In this document: positions 34,674 through 42,974 of the stretch, one piece after another
Layout: the number at the start of each line of letters is the position of its first letter
Position numbering within the stretch: position 1 is the stretch's first letter
DNA from: Psychrobacter cibarius
GTDB taxonomy: Bacteria; Pseudomonadota; Gammaproteobacteria; Pseudomonadales; Moraxellaceae
DNA length: 64,000 bases
Direction: 5' to 3'
Assembly (NCBI GenBank): GCA_030686115.1
Contig: CP131612.1
Location: 1,426,001 to 1,490,000 of the forward strand
Position numbers and translations under genes: made by a program
Notes under the pieces: generated by a model
Seen by the model: only the letters and a program-made list of their open reading frames with translations
The model's database searches: none
What the model was told of the DNA's origin: nothing

Positions 34674-35654
34674 ATGCTTTTTCACCCTGCTAAGAACCCT
34701 GTTGAGCTACAAGTTGTTCATCTAAATAAAAGCCAAGAACAACGCCGTGAAGACTTAATGGAGGCAACTCAAGGTAAAGCCGCGCTTAAGCAATTCAAAA
34801 AAGTAATGGCTAAAAAAGCCAAGCAAGCATTGAAAGCAAAAAGCAAAAATAAGAAAAAAAACAGTGATAATAAATCACAAGTTTTCGTTCTCGACTTTGA
34901 CGGTGATATCAAAGCCACGGCAGTCAAGCATTTACGCGAAGAAATCAGCACATTAATCAGCAGCGCAAATAAAGGCGATGAAGTCGTGGTACGTCTTGAA
35001 TCAGGCGGCGGCTTGGTTCATGGTTATGGTTTGGCAGCAGCGCAATTGGCACGTCTAAAAGAGGCTGGTTTAAAATTGACAGTCTGTGTCGATAAAGTCG
35101 CGGCCAGTGGCGGTTATATGATGGCTTGTGTGGCAGATAACGTAGTGGCTGCGCCATTTGCCATTATTGGCTCAATCGGTGTGGTATCACAGTTACCAAA
35201 CTTTCATAAATGGCTAAAAAATCATGACGTCGATTATGAGATGTTTACCGCTGGTGACTATAAACGTACTGTCACTATGTTTGGTGAAAATGACGCTGAC
35301 GACCGTGCCAAATACCAGGAAGAGCTTGAGCAAACGCATGAGTTATTCAAACATTTCGTGAACACGTATCGTCCAGCATTGGATGTCGCGAAAGTAGCAA
35401 CAGGCGAGCATTGGTATGGCGAAGATGCACTAAAATTGAATTTAATTGACAGTCTGCAAACCTCAGACAGTTATATTTTAGAGCGTATGGAAGACAATGA
35501 AGTCTATGCGCTGCATTCACGTCAAAAGCCAACGCTGGCCGAGAAGTTGGGATTGTCACAAGCTGCCGAAGCAACGGTGAATATGGCTATTGATAAACTA
35601 CCAGATGCGCTAGCACGTTTTGATTTTAATAGTCGGTTAAATATCCTAAAGTAG
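34674..35654 (+). CDS. sohB: SohB-like S49 family peptidase lacking the N-terminal membrane anchor
   Basis: A serine peptidase of family S49 (SppA/SohB), 326 residues. SohB is normally a periplasmic-side protease anchored by an N-terminal transmembrane helix. Here the catalytic domain is complete: VFVLDFDGDIKATAV, VVRLESGGGLVHGYG, the nucleophile in VAASGGYMMAC (Ser145), GSIGVVSQLP, and the general base Lys197 in AGDYKRTVTMFGEN. The N-terminus MLFHPAKNPVELQVVHLN has no hydrophobic helix. An in-frame stop lies at 34659, so it cannot be extended. The first 70 residues are instead Lys-rich (KKVMAKKAKQALKAKSKNK). ATG 34674 fits the ribosome-binding site better than ATG 34665. It is probably cytoplasmic, which would be odd for this family. 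Confidence 0.85.
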   Translation: MLFHPAKNPVELQVVHLNKSQEQRREDLMEATQGKAALKQFKKVMAKKAKQALKAKSKNKKKNSDNKSQVFVLDFDGDIKATAVKHLREEISTLISSANKGDEVVVRLESGGGLVHGYGLAAAQLARLKEAGLKLTVCVDKVAASGGYMMACVADNVVAAPFAIIGSIGVVSQLPNFHKWLKNHDVDYEMFTAGDYKRTVTMFGENDADDRAKYQEELEQTHELFKHFVNTYRPALDVAKVATGEHWYGEDALKLNLIDSLQTSDSYILERMEDNEVYALHSRQKPTLAEKLGLSQAAEATVNMAIDKLPDALARFDFNSRLNILK

Positions 35655-35698
35655 TTTTTAATTTTCCACTCTAAATAGAAGCATTGTTTGTATTTTGT

Positions 35699-35730
35699 AA
35701 AAGGCGTGTCCTAGCGGGTCGCGCCTTTTT
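35699..35730 (+). terminator. Terminator after sohB
   Basis: AAAAGGCG pairs with CGCCTTTT across a 15-base loop, followed by T residues, about 45 bases after the sohB stop. Confidence 0.7.
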
Positions 35731-35872
35731 GCTGTTTATTCATAAATGCTGTGTTATAAATGTGGCGTATAGAACAGAGTATACGCACGTACACTATAAG
35801 AATTTCATTGCGTTTTTTATAAAAGTTTTATGTGAATGTGATGAAAATCATTAACTATCAGCAAGGAAAAGG

Positions 35873-37150
35873 ATGCCAGCTATGTCTGAAAATACATTGA
35901 TGTTTACCGCCACCGAACATGGTCAAACCATGCATGCCAAAGTCAAAGCATTTATCGAAACCCATATTGAGCCAATAGAAGCGCAGTTTTGGGCGGATTG
36001 TCATACGCAAAACCCAGACGGCAATTGGAAAAATTGGCAATGGCCAGAAAAATACGAGAGTTTGCGTAAACAAGCACGCGAAGCCGGTCTATGGAATTTA
36101 TTTTTGCCAGATGACACGCTAGGGGCAGGGCTGTCGGTGACCGATTATGCACCGATTGCCGAGCTCACTGGACGCAGTTTATTAGCGCCTTATGTCTTTA
36201 ACTGTAATGCCCCTGATAGCGGCAATATGGAGCTTTTATGGCGCTATGGTTCAGAGGAGCAGCAAGACAAATGGCTAACGCCAATCTTAGAAGGTAGAAC
36301 GCGTTCGGTATTTTGTATGACTGAGCCTGATGTTGCCTCCAGTGATGCCACCAATATGCAGGCGACGGCTGTCGTCGATGGCGATGAGATTATCATCAAT
36401 GGCAGTAAATGGTGGTCATCAGGTCTGGGTGACCCTGCGGTAGATATTTTGATTGTGATGGCGTATACGCCTGATGAGAATAAAGATCGTCATCATCAAC
36501 ATTCGATGGTATTGGTCCCAGCAAAGACAGCGGGTGTCAACATCGAGCGTATGCTCAAAGTCTTTGGCGATTATGATGCGCCGCACGGCCATGGTGAAGT
36601 CAGCTTTGATAATGTACGTGTGCCCGTCAGTCATTTTATTGGTGGAGCCGGTATGGGCTTTGAGATTGCGCAAGGTCGCCTAGGACCAGGTCGTATTCAC
36701 CATTGCATGCGCTGTATTGGCGCTGCCGAAAAGTCGCTAGAGCTGGCTGTTAAGCGCGGCATGGAGCGTACCGCTTTTGGTAAGCCATTATTACAACTGG
36801 GTGGTAATTTTGAGCGTATCGCTGAGGCACGTATTAAGATTGACCAAGCGCGTTTATTGACACTATATGCAGCGCAAAAAATGGACGCGCAAGGCACAAA
36901 AGCAGCATTGACTGAAATCTCTGCTATTAAAGTGGTTGCGCCAACTGTGCTACAAGAAGTGGTTGATATGGCGATTCAGATTCATGGTGGCATGGGCGTT
37001 TGCCAAGATACGATGCTACCTGCATTCTTTGCCCAAGCTCGAGCGCTACGTTTAGCCGATGGTCCTGATGAAGTGCATAAAACGATGATTGCTAAGTTAG
37101 AATTAAAGCGTCAAGGTTTTAGCCGTTCCTCAAAGCCTGTGAAAGCCTAA
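35873..37150 (+). CDS. Acyl-CoA dehydrogenase family protein (ACAD11-like)
   Basis: An FAD-dependent acyl-CoA dehydrogenase-fold enzyme, 425 residues. Sequence features are GLWNLFLPDDTLGAGLSVTDYAPIAEL, FCMTEPDVASSDATNMQATA at the flavin-binding strand, WWSSGLGDPAVDILI, VRVPVSHFIGGAGMGFEIAQGRLGPGRIHHCM, and IQIHGGMGVCQDTMLPAFFAQARALR near the C-terminus. The last region fits the ACAD10/11 and FadE-like branch. The next gene is an APH-type kinase, the other half of ACAD11, which together convert 4-hydroxyacyl-CoA to 3-hydroxyacyl-CoA through a phosphate ester. AAGGA precedes ATG 35873 by 5 bases; ATG 35882 is an alternative. The substrate assignment is inference from context. Confidence 0.88.
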   Translation: MPAMSENTLMFTATEHGQTMHAKVKAFIETHIEPIEAQFWADCHTQNPDGNWKNWQWPEKYESLRKQAREAGLWNLFLPDDTLGAGLSVTDYAPIAELTGRSLLAPYVFNCNAPDSGNMELLWRYGSEEQQDKWLTPILEGRTRSVFCMTEPDVASSDATNMQATAVVDGDEIIINGSKWWSSGLGDPAVDILIVMAYTPDENKDRHHQHSMVLVPAKTAGVNIERMLKVFGDYDAPHGHGEVSFDNVRVPVSHFIGGAGMGFEIAQGRLGPGRIHHCMRCIGAAEKSLELAVKRGMERTAFGKPLLQLGGNFERIAEARIKIDQARLLTLYAAQKMDAQGTKAALTEISAIKVVAPTVLQEVVDMAIQIHGGMGVCQDTMLPAFFAQARALRLADGPDEVHKTMIAKLELKRQGFSRSSKPVKA

Positions 37151-37303
37151 TTTTCATTGGCAATAATCGTATAGAAACTGGTTTAAATGAGCATTTTCTT
37201 GAATTAATTTCTCATTGAAATTCACTATTACACCGTTAATAGTGAATTTTCAGCCCTATACTCACTGACAAAACATAATTGAGCACACGATAAGGAATGT
37301 CAT

Positions 37304-38581
37304 ATGGCAACTGCTAATCAAAGCAACACTACCTTCAAAGAAGTATCTAATAAATTACTAGATAAAGGCGGCGAGGTTCGTGAGGGCGAAGAGCTTGATG
37401 CCAAAGCGGTCAGCTCATGGCTACGTGCTCAAGGCGTCGATATAGAAGGCGAGCCTACCGTTACTCAATTTTCAGGTGGCGCATCAAACTGGACCTATCG
37501 TTTGCAATATGAAGGCGAAGGTAAAAGCCAAGATTTAATTTTACGCCGTCCACCAAAAGGCACCAAAGCCAAATCAGCACACGACATGGTGCGCGAATAT
37601 ACGGTTCAAAAATCCTTAAAAGATGCTTATCCTTATGTACCTAAAATGGTCGCGCTATGTACGGATGAGTCCGTCATCGGTGCAGACTTTTATGTCATGG
37701 AGCGTATGGAAGGTATCATTCCTCGTGCCAATTTGCCAAAAGGCATCGATTTAAATGAAGAGCAAACGCGTGCATTATGTACCAATGTTATTGATGCTTT
37801 GATTGAATTGCATCAAGTCGATTATAAAGCGCATCCTGATTTGGTCCATCTTGGACGCGGTGAAGGTTATTGCGAACGTCAAGTAACTGGCTGGGACAAG
37901 CGTTATGTCAAAGCCAAAACACCTAACGTCCCAAGTTTTGCCTTAGTCCGTCAATGGCTCGGTAAGCATACGCCTGCTGATAGTAAGACTTGCCTCATTC
38001 ATAACGATTGGCGCTTTGATAATGTGATTTTGGATGCAGCAGATCCGACCAAGGTGATCGGCGTACTCGACTGGGAAATGGCGACCTTGGGCGATCCTTT
38101 GATGGATTTGGGCAGCGCATTGGCGTATTGGATTGAAGAAGATGACAACATCATTATGCAGCAGTCACGCCGTCAGCCCACCCATTTAAAAGGCATGATG
38201 ACTCGCGATGAGGTGGTTGCTTATTATCTTGAGCAGACAGGTCTAGAGATAGACAACTGGACGTTTTATGAAGTGTTTGGGTTATTCCGTCTAGCGGGTA
38301 TCGTTCAGCAGATTTATTACCGCTACTATCATAAACAAACGACCAATCCCGCCTTTAAAAATTTCTGGATTATTGTGCACGTATTACATGCCAAATGTCT
38401 TAAACTGATTGCTCAATATGAAGGTGAGGCACTATTTACTAACCGAGTACAGCCTCATCTACAGGATATGGGTGTTGATGCTGTGATGATTGAGCAGTTG
38501 CCAAGTCCTATACAGGCTGTTATTAAAGGTATTTTGCCAAAGAGCTATTTTGAACAAAGCGCACCTAAAGCTGAAGAGTAA
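37304..38581 (+). CDS. APH-family phosphotransferase (ACAD10/11 kinase-domain type)
   Basis: A 425-residue kinase-fold protein of the aminoglycoside/choline phosphotransferase superfamily, of the type fused to acyl-CoA dehydrogenase in animal ACAD10 and ACAD11. Motifs are TQFSGGASNWTYRLQ near residue 60, LILRRPPKGT with the ATP-binding positive residues, YVMERMEGIIPRANLP, the catalytic loop CLIHNDWRFDNVILD (HxD...N), and VIGVLDWEMATLGDPLMDLG carrying the metal-binding Asp. In bacteria such kinases phosphorylate the 4-hydroxyl of acyl-CoAs. It follows the dehydrogenase by 153 bases, with an AAGGA ribosome-binding site. Not an antibiotic-resistance gene. Confidence 0.88.
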   Translation: MATANQSNTTFKEVSNKLLDKGGEVREGEELDAKAVSSWLRAQGVDIEGEPTVTQFSGGASNWTYRLQYEGEGKSQDLILRRPPKGTKAKSAHDMVREYTVQKSLKDAYPYVPKMVALCTDESVIGADFYVMERMEGIIPRANLPKGIDLNEEQTRALCTNVIDALIELHQVDYKAHPDLVHLGRGEGYCERQVTGWDKRYVKAKTPNVPSFALVRQWLGKHTPADSKTCLIHNDWRFDNVILDAADPTKVIGVLDWEMATLGDPLMDLGSALAYWIEEDDNIIMQQSRRQPTHLKGMMTRDEVVAYYLEQTGLEIDNWTFYEVFGLFRLAGIVQQIYYRYYHKQTTNPAFKNFWIIVHVLHAKCLKLIAQYEGEALFTNRVQPHLQDMGVDAVMIEQLPSPIQAVIKGILPKSYFEQSAPKAEE

Positions 38582-38649
38582 GCAAATTAAAAATTAAAAA
38601 TCTAGAGCTTTTAAAAATTATAAGAGTGCGATTAATAAGGCAATATTTT

Positions 38650-39402
38650 ATGACAACCATACTTTTGGCCCGTCATGGTCAAGCGTCATTTGGACAAGAG
38701 AATTACGATCAACTCTCAGAGCTGGGTGGCAAGCAAGCGCAGATGCTAGGTCAGCATTACGCGACGACTCAGCGTCGAATCGATGCGATTTTTACTGGTA
38801 GTTTGGTTAGACAGCAAGACTCTGCACATCATTTTTGGCAGCGTTATCAGTCATTTGTTGATAGCGATATCTCTAGTAAGCCTGCGATCGATATAAGTGC
38901 GCCGGATAGCTATGTACTGCCACAATTTGATGAATTTAATCATAAAGACGTGTTTATAAAGTCTAATCCTGCTTTTATGAGTAAAGGTGCTATTGCGGCT
39001 GAGATTGCGCAAGCAGAAGTGCCATCTATGCGTTTAGCGGAGTTGTTTGATGCTGCGATGCAGCGCTGGCATGCAGGTGACAATGACAGTGATTATGTTG
39101 AGAGCTGGTCACAATTTAATGAGCGGGCAAAACAAGCGCTTGAGCAAGTGCGTTTGCAAGTGGCTAATCTGAATTTAGAGCGTGATAGTACGGTACTGGT
39201 GTTTACTTCGGGCGGCATTATTTCGGCTATTACCGCGCAGTTATTGCAGCAGGGCAGCTCAACAGCCTATCAAATTAATAAAAGCTTGGTTAATACGGGC
39301 GTGACGTCTATTACTTTAAAAGCGCAGAGTACACGGCTATTGTCTTTAAATGAGTACAGTCACTTATTTGCTGATGGCAAACGCTTCGTGACGTGGCGAT
39401 AA
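38650..39402 (+). CDS. Histidine phosphatase family protein
   Basis: A 250-residue protein of the histidine phosphatase (phosphoglycerate mutase-like) superfamily. The N-terminus MTTILLARHGQASFG carries the catalytic RHG, with LSELGGKQAQMLGQH following as in the family. A second conserved His would be expected near STVLVFTSGGIISAI, where the family usually has VSHGG; here it is FTSGGI, so the canonical His is replaced by Ser. That may reduce or alter activity. The middle segment is unusual and long. The ATG at 38650 has an AAGG upstream and is preferred to GTG 38626. It lies between the kinase and an SDR gene, all rightward, and may share their operon. Substrate unknown. Confidence 0.83.
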   Translation: MTTILLARHGQASFGQENYDQLSELGGKQAQMLGQHYATTQRRIDAIFTGSLVRQQDSAHHFWQRYQSFVDSDISSKPAIDISAPDSYVLPQFDEFNHKDVFIKSNPAFMSKGAIAAEIAQAEVPSMRLAELFDAAMQRWHAGDNDSDYVESWSQFNERAKQALEQVRLQVANLNLERDSTVLVFTSGGIISAITAQLLQQGSSTAYQINKSLVNTGVTSITLKAQSTRLLSLNEYSHLFADGKRFVTWR

Positions 39403-39640
39403 CATAGCATGTGATGGCCGGTGAGACATCAAGGTCATAATTCAGCAATGATTAAGCCGTGATTAACATCAGGATAAAATGATCACTCTAAACACGTAGC
39501 CGATTTTTATGTTATTAAAATCGGCTATGATAATTGTTGAGTATTTTTTGTGTATTTTTATGACAGACAAGCCGCACTTATCAATTTGCGATATTATAGA
39601 CTGTCAACTTCATATAATATGGATGTAAACAGGACGTTCT

Positions 39641-40510
39641 ATGCAAAATAAAGTGATCAATTTAGTCACCAAAAGCGCTAAACAAAGTAAAAATCAGCTA
39701 TTTAGCGCAATTCAGCCCGCACGATACCTAAAAGGTTTAAATAAGCAGCAGATTGGTCGTGGTAAAACAGTATTAATCACGGGTGCCAGCTCAGGATTGG
39801 GCGAAGGCATGGCAAGATTGTTTGCCAAGCTTGGCTATAATTTGGCGATTTGCGCGCGTCGTACCGATCGTTTAGAAAGTCTACAATCAGAGTTAATGGC
39901 AGCGTATCCTGATATTCGTGTTGAATATCGAGCATTAGATGTCAGCGACTATGATGCCATATTCGATGTATTTGATGCGTTCGCAACTGACTTTGGTCAT
40001 ATCGATCGTGTGGTGGTCAATGCGGGCGTCGGGGATAGTCGCCGTATTGGTAAAGGGCGCTTCGATACCAACCGCCGCACCGTTGAGATTAATTTTGTCT
40101 CTGCGCTCGCGCAATGTGAAGCGGCGATGAATATATTCCGCGCACAAAACAGCGGTCATCTGGTGGTGATATCAAGCATGTCGGCAATGCGTGGACTGCC
40201 TAAGCATTTGACCGCTTATGGCGCAAGTAAGGCGGGTCTGGCTCATCTGGCAGAAGGCATTCGTGCTGATATGTTATTAACCAAATTGCCCATTAAAGTC
40301 TCGACCATTTATCCAGGTTATATCCGTACTGAAATTAATGAAAATGCCAAACCACTACCGTTTGAAGTGGATGCAGATACGGGCACCAAATCCATCGTTG
40401 CAGCGATTGAGGCTGGAGTCGACGAAGCTTGTGTACCAAGTCTACCGTGGTCGATTGTCGGTCAAGCAATGAAGCATTTGCCATTGCAAGTGGTCAATAA
40501 AGTCAATTAG
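39641..40510 (+). CDS. Short-chain dehydrogenase/reductase (SDR)
   Basis: A classical SDR oxidoreductase of 289 residues with a 40-residue N-terminal extension. The NAD(P)-binding motif TGASSGLGEGMARLFAKLG follows VLITGA; CARRTDRLESLQSEL suggests preference for NADP(H). VVNAGVGDSRRIGKG corresponds to the NAG loop, and catalytic residues appear in SSMSAMRGLPKHLTAYGASKAG (Ser, Tyr, Lys). It is last in the rightward ACAD-kinase-phosphatase-SDR run, separated by 238 bases from the phosphatase, and ends at a double hairpin facing the convergent FadD gene. It could oxidise hydroxyacyl substrates or act on other lipids; the exact substrate is unknown. Confidence 0.88.
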   Translation: MQNKVINLVTKSAKQSKNQLFSAIQPARYLKGLNKQQIGRGKTVLITGASSGLGEGMARLFAKLGYNLAICARRTDRLESLQSELMAAYPDIRVEYRALDVSDYDAIFDVFDAFATDFGHIDRVVVNAGVGDSRRIGKGRFDTNRRTVEINFVSALAQCEAAMNIFRAQNSGHLVVISSMSAMRGLPKHLTAYGASKAGLAHLAEGIRADMLLTKLPIKVSTIYPGYIRTEINENAKPLPFEVDADTGTKSIVAAIEAGVDEACVPSLPWSIVGQAMKHLPLQVVNKVN

Positions 40511-40517
40511 TAACTAG

Positions 40518-40556
40518 TTGACTTCATTGCTTTGGTATCAACAGCAATGAAGTCAA
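40518..40556. repeat. 14-bp perfect inverted repeat (first of two hairpins)
   Basis: TTGACTTCATTGCT and AGCAATGAAGTCAA flank an 11-base loop directly after the SDR stop codon. It shares its last bases with the larger terminator hairpin at 40555. Confidence 0.75.
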
Positions 40557-40616
40557 AAAGAAGACAATAAAAAACCCTCAACTTTAATGCTGAGGGTTTT
40601 TTATTGTCTTCTTTTT
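40555..40616. terminator. 26-bp-stem bidirectional terminator
   Basis: A perfect 26-base inverted repeat spans AAAAAGAAGACAATAAAAAA CCCTCA and its complement, around a ten-base loop. The T-runs lie within the stem on both strands. It separates the SDR gene from the convergent FadD gene. Confidence 0.93.
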
Positions 40617-40636
40617 AAAAATCTAAAATCTATGCA

Positions 40637-42337
40637 CTACAAGGTTTGAGGGTTATCGGACATATGCTTTTCACGTAGCTTTTGACGCAATATTTTACCC
40701 ACATTACTCTTTGGCAACTCACTGACAAATTCGATATGACGTGGGCATTTATAACCAGTCAAATTGTCCAAAGCAAATTCTTTAATATCACTCTTGGTAA
40801 CATTATTATCAGCAGGGACGATATAAATTTTGACTGCTTCGCCTTGGTGGTCATCAGGAATACCGATCACTGCGCAATCAATGATGCCTTTATAATCTAG
40901 CATGACTGACTCGATCTCATTTGGGAAGACGTTAAAGCCTGAAACCAAAATCATATCTTTTTTGCGATCAAGTAAAGTGATATAGCCCTGTTCATCCATA
41001 CTGATGATATCGCCAGTACGGAAGTAACCATCGCTGGTAAAGTCATTGCTATTGTCTTTATTAAAATAGCCTGAGGTAATGTTTGGGCCTTTAATACACA
41101 TCTCGCCAGCTTGATGTAAGCCGACACGATTACCTTCATCATCAACGACAATGATATCTACGCTAGGGACTGGTATACCAATCGTACCGTTAAACTTGCG
41201 ATCAGTGATGACGTTAGCGGTACCAGCTGCAACCCCTTCAGTCATACCCCAACCTTCGACCATCGGGCAACCAGTAACTTCTAACCAGCGCGCCGCTGTT
41301 TGTTCAGTTGCTGCCATACCACCTGCTTGTGAGATGCGTAGTGAGCTAAAGTCCAAATCTTTAAAGGTTGGCTGGTCAAGTAAGCCTTTAAACAAAGTAT
41401 TCACTGCTGGCAATATATGGAACGGCTGTTTTGACAGCGTTTTAACAAAACCCGGCATATCGCGTGGGTTAGGAATCAAGATAAAGGTGTAACCCGAGCG
41501 CATGCCTAACAGGGTCAGCATAAAGGCAAAAATATGATAAAGCGGTAACGCCATGACCATATTGATATAGACCTCATTAATATCTGAGGTGATAGGGCGG
41601 TACCAAGCTTCTGACTGCATCGCAGCGGCGACGACGTTACGCTGAGTCAAAACAGCGCCTTTCGACAAACCAGTCGTTCCACCGGTATATTGCAAAATTG
41701 CTTTTTGTTGCAGTGTGGTTTTTGGTGCTTGGATAGGCAAGTTTTTGCCTTTTTTCAGCACATCAGGAAACTTGGTCACATCGTATTTAGGGTCATTCAG
41801 GTTATATTTAGGCACTAAGCGTTTGACCTGACGGATAACCGTATTAACCAAAATACCCTTTAGCCCCATCATATCGCCCATTTTCGAGAGGACAATACGT
41901 TTGATGTCGGTTTCTTCAATGACTTGTTCGAGTGCTTGAGCAAAGTTATCAACCACAAAAATAACCTGAGCACCAGAATCATTTAATTGATGGCGCAGCT
42001 CACGACCAGTGTAAAGTGGGTTAACTGGAGTGCAAACGTAGCCCGCTCGCAAAATACCAATCATCGTTGGCAGATATTGCGGCACGTTTGGCATCATGAG
42101 TGCGACCACACTGCCTTTAGGAATGCCTTGCGCTTGTAACCATGCGGCAACGGCCAGTGAGGCTTTATCCACATCACCATAAGTATGAGTGACACCCATA
42201 CAAATAGTCATAGGATGCATACGAAAACGATTGAAACATTCCTCATACAGCTCTATGAGGCTCTCATATTGATCAGGATTAATGGTCTTGGGTACGTTTT
42301 CTGGATATTGCGCCAGCCAAGGCTTATCTACTGTCAT
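40637..42337 (-). CDS. fadD: Long-chain fatty acid-CoA ligase, FadD-like, copy 1
   Basis: An adenylate-forming enzyme, 566 residues, that activates fatty acids to acyl-CoA at the inner membrane for beta-oxidation. It has the AMP-binding P-loop QYTGGTTGLSKGAVLTQRN, the GWGMTEG motif that fixes the adenine region, YFRTGDIISMDEQGYITLLD, and the DRKKDMILVSGFNVFPNEIE motif with the FadD/FATP signature around DGYFRTGD. The C-terminal lysine is in ELPKSNVGKILRQKLRE. An AAGGA ribosome-binding site precedes the ATG. It is one of two tandem, nearly identical copies. It converges with the SDR gene and with the ACAD/kinase genes, which suggests a shared lipid catabolic function. Confidence 0.93.
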   Translation of the reverse strand: MTVDKPWLAQYPENVPKTINPDQYESLIELYEECFNRFRMHPMTICMGVTHTYGDVDKASLAVAAWLQAQGIPKGSVVALMMPNVPQYLPTMIGILRAGYVCTPVNPLYTGRELRHQLNDSGAQVIFVVDNFAQALEQVIEETDIKRIVLSKMGDMMGLKGILVNTVIRQVKRLVPKYNLNDPKYDVTKFPDVLKKGKNLPIQAPKTTLQQKAILQYTGGTTGLSKGAVLTQRNVVAAAMQSEAWYRPITSDINEVYINMVMALPLYHIFAFMLTLLGMRSGYTFILIPNPRDMPGFVKTLSKQPFHILPAVNTLFKGLLDQPTFKDLDFSSLRISQAGGMAATEQTAARWLEVTGCPMVEGWGMTEGVAAGTANVITDRKFNGTIGIPVPSVDIIVVDDEGNRVGLHQAGEMCIKGPNITSGYFNKDNSNDFTSDGYFRTGDIISMDEQGYITLLDRKKDMILVSGFNVFPNEIESVMLDYKGIIDCAVIGIPDDHQGEAVKIYIVPADNNVTKSDIKEFALDNLTGYKCPRHIEFVSELPKSNVGKILRQKLREKHMSDNPQTL

Positions 42338-42974
42338 ACTTAGCGTCCTTAAATGTTGTGATACGTTAAGGTTCTATAAAAGAGTAGTCACATCCTTGTC
42401 AACAATATAAATCATCGCCTTGAGAGCAATGGATTGTCGCGTGCTATCCTATCGATTCACAGACTGCTAAAATACGGTGACCTTTATATAAATTATTTAA
42501 CTACAAGCTCATTTCACTATAAAAAGCAGTGCTCTAAATACAGTAAACAGCTGGTTACTATTATCCTTACTAAGAAAAGCACCACTTGCTCATAAACTGA
42601 TCTGAATTGAACGACTATCGACTCACACTAATAAAAAATAGCGTGACTTATTTTGGCAACACATTAACATAACTACAATTGATATTGTTGTTTTTATACA
42701 AGAACTCGATAGTTTATAATTAAGTTTGATAAAGCAAAAAATATATGTTGTAACTATATAGAGGATAAGCGGTTAGCAACAAGGTGCGAACGGCATTTTA
42801 TTTGGAAATTTGTGAATTATTATACGAATCATCTAGTTTGTAGAAAAAGTTAATATGTAAAAGCATTAACATTATAGTTACAAAGCAATGATTTTCTGTA
42901 TAAGAATCATAGGTTCACATAAAAAAAGCGCTCTACATATGATGTAAAACGCTTTTTGATAATGATGTCTTTAT
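42338..42974. other. 637-base AT-rich gap between the two FadD genes
   Basis: No gene or RNA was recognised in this AT-rich stretch. It contains the terminator of the upstream FadD copy at 42921-42957 and must contain the promoter of the downstream copy. Nothing else distinctive was seen. Confidence 0.5.
42921..42957 (-). terminator. Terminator of the FadD copy 2 gene
   Basis: AAAAAGCG pairs with CGCTTTTT, with an inner TACAT/ATGTA stem. Read leftward, the A-run becomes a T-run. It lies just after the stop of the copy-2 gene. Confidence 0.78.

Noticed and set aside
37304..38581. Aminoglycoside-resistance kinase
   Set aside because: It shares the APH fold, but its ACAD10/11-type motifs and its dehydrogenase neighbour point to acyl-CoA metabolism rather than drug resistance.
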